A stretch of DNA of 12,270 bases from Jimgerdemannia flammicorona (taxonomy: Eukaryota; Mucoromycota; Endogonomycetes; Endogonales; Endogonaceae). Below the pieces are notes generated by a model that worked only from the letters and a program-made list of their open reading frames with translations, had not been told where the DNA came from and did no database searches. Positions 8,673 through 12,270 of the stretch are shown here, piece by piece. The translations under genes were made by a program, and so were the position numbers. The stretch covers positions 1-12,270 of the forward strand of contig RBNI01005673.1 in assembly GCA_003990745.1 (NCBI GenBank), given 5' to 3'. The first letter of the stretch is position 1, and each line of letters begins with the position of its first letter.

Positions 8673-9469
8673 ATGTCTACAGTAACAAGGTACACCGTTC
8701 TGAACGCCTACAAGAACTTGCTCAAGGTGCAGCGGAATACCTTCAAAGGTATTATTTTTAAGCGTGGTTGTTGATATCCAATTTAGTAATAGCCCCTCAA
8801 GTAACACATTTGATCTCTTGCGCATTTGACACCCATGTAGCTGATGTGGAAGCAATACAAGGTAATGTTGACGATTACTCCACCTTGTGTCTATTTTCTG
8901 GTAAAATCTACGTCACTCGATATTGGATGACAGTGGAGTTCGCAAAGTTTGCTGATTCGCCCTCCCTCTTCTGCCATAAACATCATCATTTGTAAAGCCG
9001 CGCGGCTAAGAACACATAGCGAATTTATGAAGTATCGTGATGAAACAAATCCCGAATTGATACAAAAGGTGAGTGGAATATTGGTTTTACGATCACGTTT
9101 TGCATCACGACTTCAATTGTCCGGTAACGATTATTTCTCACCATTACGTTTCATGGCTGCGCGCACAATTCGACGGCTCTCAACAGAAACTTGTATACGC
9201 CAACCAGATCGCCTCCATATTGGCCAAAAATATTGTTCAGGGCGTGAGAACGAACGACAACGACGAGACATATAGTGAGTTCTTCCCGTCTTTCTGTTAG
9301 GCCCATGCCACCTTCCTTCCGATGTTGATTAACATGCTCTTTTGCAGGACTGCGATTCAACCCAGAGACAGAGCTGGGCGACAACGACTCGATCAAGAAA
9401 AATCGGCACAAGCGCGATGCGGCAACACATGAGCATAAGGATGGATGTTGTGAGAGCGGGAGCGCGTGA
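8673..9469 (+). CDS. MZM1: complex III assembly factor Mzm1/LYRM7 (LYR-motif family)
   Basis: Five exons, 8673..8748, 8841..8861, 8998..9068, 9187..9274 and 9348..9469, give 125 residues, close to the 123 of yeast Mzm1. The product is a small mitochondrial matrix protein that binds and stabilises the Rieske iron-sulfur protein before its insertion into cytochrome bc1. Visible features: the LYR-type start block VLNAYKNLLKVQRNTF (residues 9-24; AYK stands where yeast has AYR), ARLRTHSEFMKYRD (34-47), the helix ANQIASILAKNIVQGV, and the family signature RFNPETELGDN (88-98) followed by a basic tail. The two C-terminal blocks and overall size identify Mzm1 rather than another LYR protein. Introns are 92, 136, 118 and 73 bases, with phases fitting at every joint. 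Exon 2 is only 21 bases. Intron 2 appears to end in AAG rather than CAG or TAG. The start lies in a plain context (ACATGTC) but is the only one that gives the LYR block. No separate cleavable presequence is evident. Confidence 0.93.
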
Positions 9470-9877
9470 GATTGGAATGCGTTAATGGAACCTCTATCAC
9501 AAACGTTGATATATCAGAGTAAGCTATTTTGGTGCTATAGAACGATTTTGAACTATACAACATCGGCAAATCGTGCATTCGATTGAACTATCATATTCTT
9601 GAAAGAGCACATTTACCTACTGATACATAAAAGGATTTGTACTGACGCCATGGACATGACGACGCGCCAAAATATATTCCAATTTATATATAGTGAAAGT
9701 AAGAAACCCCCCAATGTTCGCAGGGTAAATAAAAGCCACTGCCAAAATATTCATCACTTCTCTCTCTCTTTCTTAAAGGTATTTGAATGACCAATGACCA
9801 TATACCTTCCCAAATGTGCTGCGTAGCACATCATCAATGCCCATCGGAAAGGTCCCAAATTTACTGTCTGGCAGCTG
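9470..9877. other. convergent intergenic region, 3' ends of MZM1 and the F-box gene
   Basis: About 400 bases lie between two converging genes, so this must hold both 3' UTRs. AATAAA at 9728-9733 is a possible poly(A) signal for MZM1 although it is 260 bases from the stop. I see no gene, hairpin terminator or repeat here. The minus-strand frame that covers 9754-10080 is an out-of-frame reading of the F-box gene's 3' part and its flank. Confidence 0.5.
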
Positions 9878-11302
9878 TCACTCAAGGGGTCGTAGTTTGA
9901 TATAAAATTCCGGCGGGCATCTACAAAGGTTGGTCGGCTGCCATATATCAGTATATTCTTTGCCTGCATGTCGCCATAGCGGGTTCTTGCTTGCCAAAAA
10001 ACAGTGCGTGAGCCCGTGACACCCGGACGTAACGGCGTGCACGAAATCCTTGTCCATGCTTTCCCGCACCCTATCGCCACTCTCCGCGGAAAACGCGTAC
10101 GTGATAAAAATATCGGTCAGGAACTGCCACCCACTTACATCCCTCACTCCCTGGCCCGACAGCTCGGCGAAGGCGTTGCGGATCGTCAGGTACCGAAGCC
10201 GGCGGGCGTTTGAGGCGCAATGGGCGAGGAAGGCGTTCGTGAGGACGCTGATGCCAGAAAGCTCGAGCAAGGTGAGGTATTGACACGAGTCGATGACATG
10301 GCACAGGTTGTGCTCGGTTATCTGCTGAACGGTGGGTCTCAAAGTTCCGATTTCGACATTGAGTCTGAGGGTTGTCAGATTTGGGCAATGGTCTGCGATG
10401 GTTTCGAGAATGAGGTCGTTGAAGAGAAGGCGGCAGTGGACAATGGTGAGTTCGCGAAGACGAGCGCCACAGTTGCGCACTCCTTGTTGAAGTTGGGGGC
10501 TCGTGATATTGTCAAGCCTCGAAAGCTGGATCTTGGACAGCTTAGGGAGAGCGTAGATGCCATCCAACGGAAATGGGACTTCGCCTCCAATTCCGCCGTT
10601 CAACGAAATTTTCTCAAGCGTGTCAGGCAGTTGCTGAAAGAATTTGGCACCGTCGTCGCCAGAGTAAGAGAGCCCGGTGAAACGAAGTGCCATGAGGTTT
10701 CCCATCAGCGGAACGACGGTCTTGAAGAAATTAGAGAACACGTTCGGCTGACTGCTATACCATTCGGGCAAATAAAACTCAATCTCCCTAATCTGGTTGG
10801 GCGAAAGGAGTTGTAAAATATTGGTGATACCCAATGCTACTTCAGCCAGATCCGCCGCCGGTAGTCTAGGTCCGTCCAAAGCACGCAATGTCGGCGCTCT
10901 TAGGTCGATTCTTTTCACAAAAGCGAGATGATCAACACCGGTTTCGACGGCTCGGGAGTGTGAATTAATCAGGAAGCTGGCCAGACGCTTCAAGGTCTCA
11001 GATCGAGTGGCTTCTTCGTCGCGCCAGAAGTCGAGCCTACACCAAATCAGAGGAAGGGCAAGGGAACGCCACTGGTGGGAGACTTGCGAGCATGACAGTA
11101 GGTTACTATGAATTTGGTGGTGGTGGAAGATGCCGTAGTCGATGCCTGGGTAGTGGCTGAGCAAACGAAAGATACGTTCGAGGACTTCAGGAGGAAAGGG
11201 TAGTGGTCGCTGAATCCTTTGCCGTTTACGTCCTATATCGCCCTCAGGGTTTGGCGGAAGGTACTCCAGTGAACCGGCACGAAGGTTGGACATTTGGGGC
11301 AT
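9878..11302 (-). CDS. F-box and leucine-rich-repeat protein
   Basis: A single uninterrupted frame codes for 474 residues from the first ATG (11302). The frame is open about 50 bases further upstream but with no ATG. Residues about 33-90 form an F-box: LPFPPEVLERIFRLL, then LLSCSQVSHQWRSLALPLIW, the usual core with Leu-Pro start and Trp-Arg near the end. The rest is a series of irregular leucine-rich repeats, for example LEKISLNGG, LSKIQLSRLDNIT, LRELTIVHCRLL, LTTLRLNVE, LTLLELSGIS and LRYLTIRNA, several with the Cys-containing spacing of the F-box/LRR class. F-box proteins usually bind Skp1 and present substrates to an SCF ubiquitin ligase, with the LRR part choosing the target. The substrate cannot be told. 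Such genes are numerous and variable in Agaricomycetes. The last 40 residues lack LRR character. An undetected 5' exon is possible because the ATG context is weak (CTCATGC). Confidence 0.85.
   Translation of the reverse strand: MPQMSNLRAGSLEYLPPNPEGDIGRKRQRIQRPLPFPPEVLERIFRLLSHYPGIDYGIFHHHQIHSNLLSCSQVSHQWRSLALPLIWCRLDFWRDEEATRSETLKRLASFLINSHSRAVETGVDHLAFVKRIDLRAPTLRALDGPRLPAADLAEVALGITNILQLLSPNQIREIEFYLPEWYSSQPNVFSNFFKTVVPLMGNLMALRFTGLSYSGDDGAKFFQQLPDTLEKISLNGGIGGEVPFPLDGIYALPKLSKIQLSRLDNITSPQLQQGVRNCGARLRELTIVHCRLLFNDLILETIADHCPNLTTLRLNVEIGTLRPTVQQITEHNLCHVIDSCQYLTLLELSGISVLTNAFLAHCASNARRLRYLTIRNAFAELSGQGVRDVSGWQFLTDIFITYAFSAESGDRVRESMDKDFVHAVTSGCHGLTHCFLASKNPLWRHAGKEYTDIWQPTNLCRCPPEFYIKLRPLE

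Positions 11303-12270
<968 letters not shown>

Noticed and set aside
10220..10816. Plus-strand frame of 198 codons
   Set aside because: Antisense to the F-box/LRR gene, whose repeats and F-box are unmistakable in the other strand.

Overview
The window looks like nuclear DNA of a filamentous basidiomycete, probably an Agaricomycete. Its genes are broken by many short GT-AG introns (about 70-160 bases), the spliced products match fungal mitochondrial and nuclear housekeeping families, an F-box/leucine-rich-repeat gene of a kind common in mushroom-forming fungi is present, and the tRNA is a eukaryotic initiator tRNA. I cannot fix the genus. All exon boundaries were inferred by reading splice signals, reading phase and family register by eye, with no transcript data.

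Layout, left to right. Positions 184-255 carry an initiator tRNA-Met. Positions 932-1494 (minus) hold a small two-exon gene of unknown function. Positions 2628-5110 (minus) hold a four-exon gene for an Sds3-like subunit of an Rpd3-type histone deacetylase complex. It joins pieces that look unrelated when read as separate open frames: a Ser/Pro-rich N-terminus, the Sds3 coiled coil, and a long Arg/His/Asp/Pro/Tyr-rich tail. Positions 5111-7163 are about 2 kb with no gene I can support. Positions 7164-8516 (minus) encode Atp12, the chaperone for the F1-ATPase alpha subunit, in five exons. Positions 8673-9469 (plus) encode Mzm1/LYRM7, the LYR-family factor for Rieske protein insertion into complex III, also in five exons including one of 21 bases. 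Positions 9878-11302 (minus) encode an F-box/LRR protein. From 11303 to the end there is AT-rich DNA ending in a 119-base T run.

The clearest functional link is the divergent ATP12-MZM1 pair: two assembly factors for oxidative phosphorylation share a 156-base intergenic region that contains a CCAAT-box element (TGATTGGT) matching the Hap-complex consensus. The other genes show no obvious link to each other.

Nothing here looks like a defence system, a biosynthetic cluster, a CRISPR array or an intact mobile element. The points worth a second look are the gene architecture of the Sds3-like protein, ambiguous splicing in three places, a 20-bp tandem duplication inside an intron, and unusually long A/T homopolymers that may be real or may be assembly artefacts.
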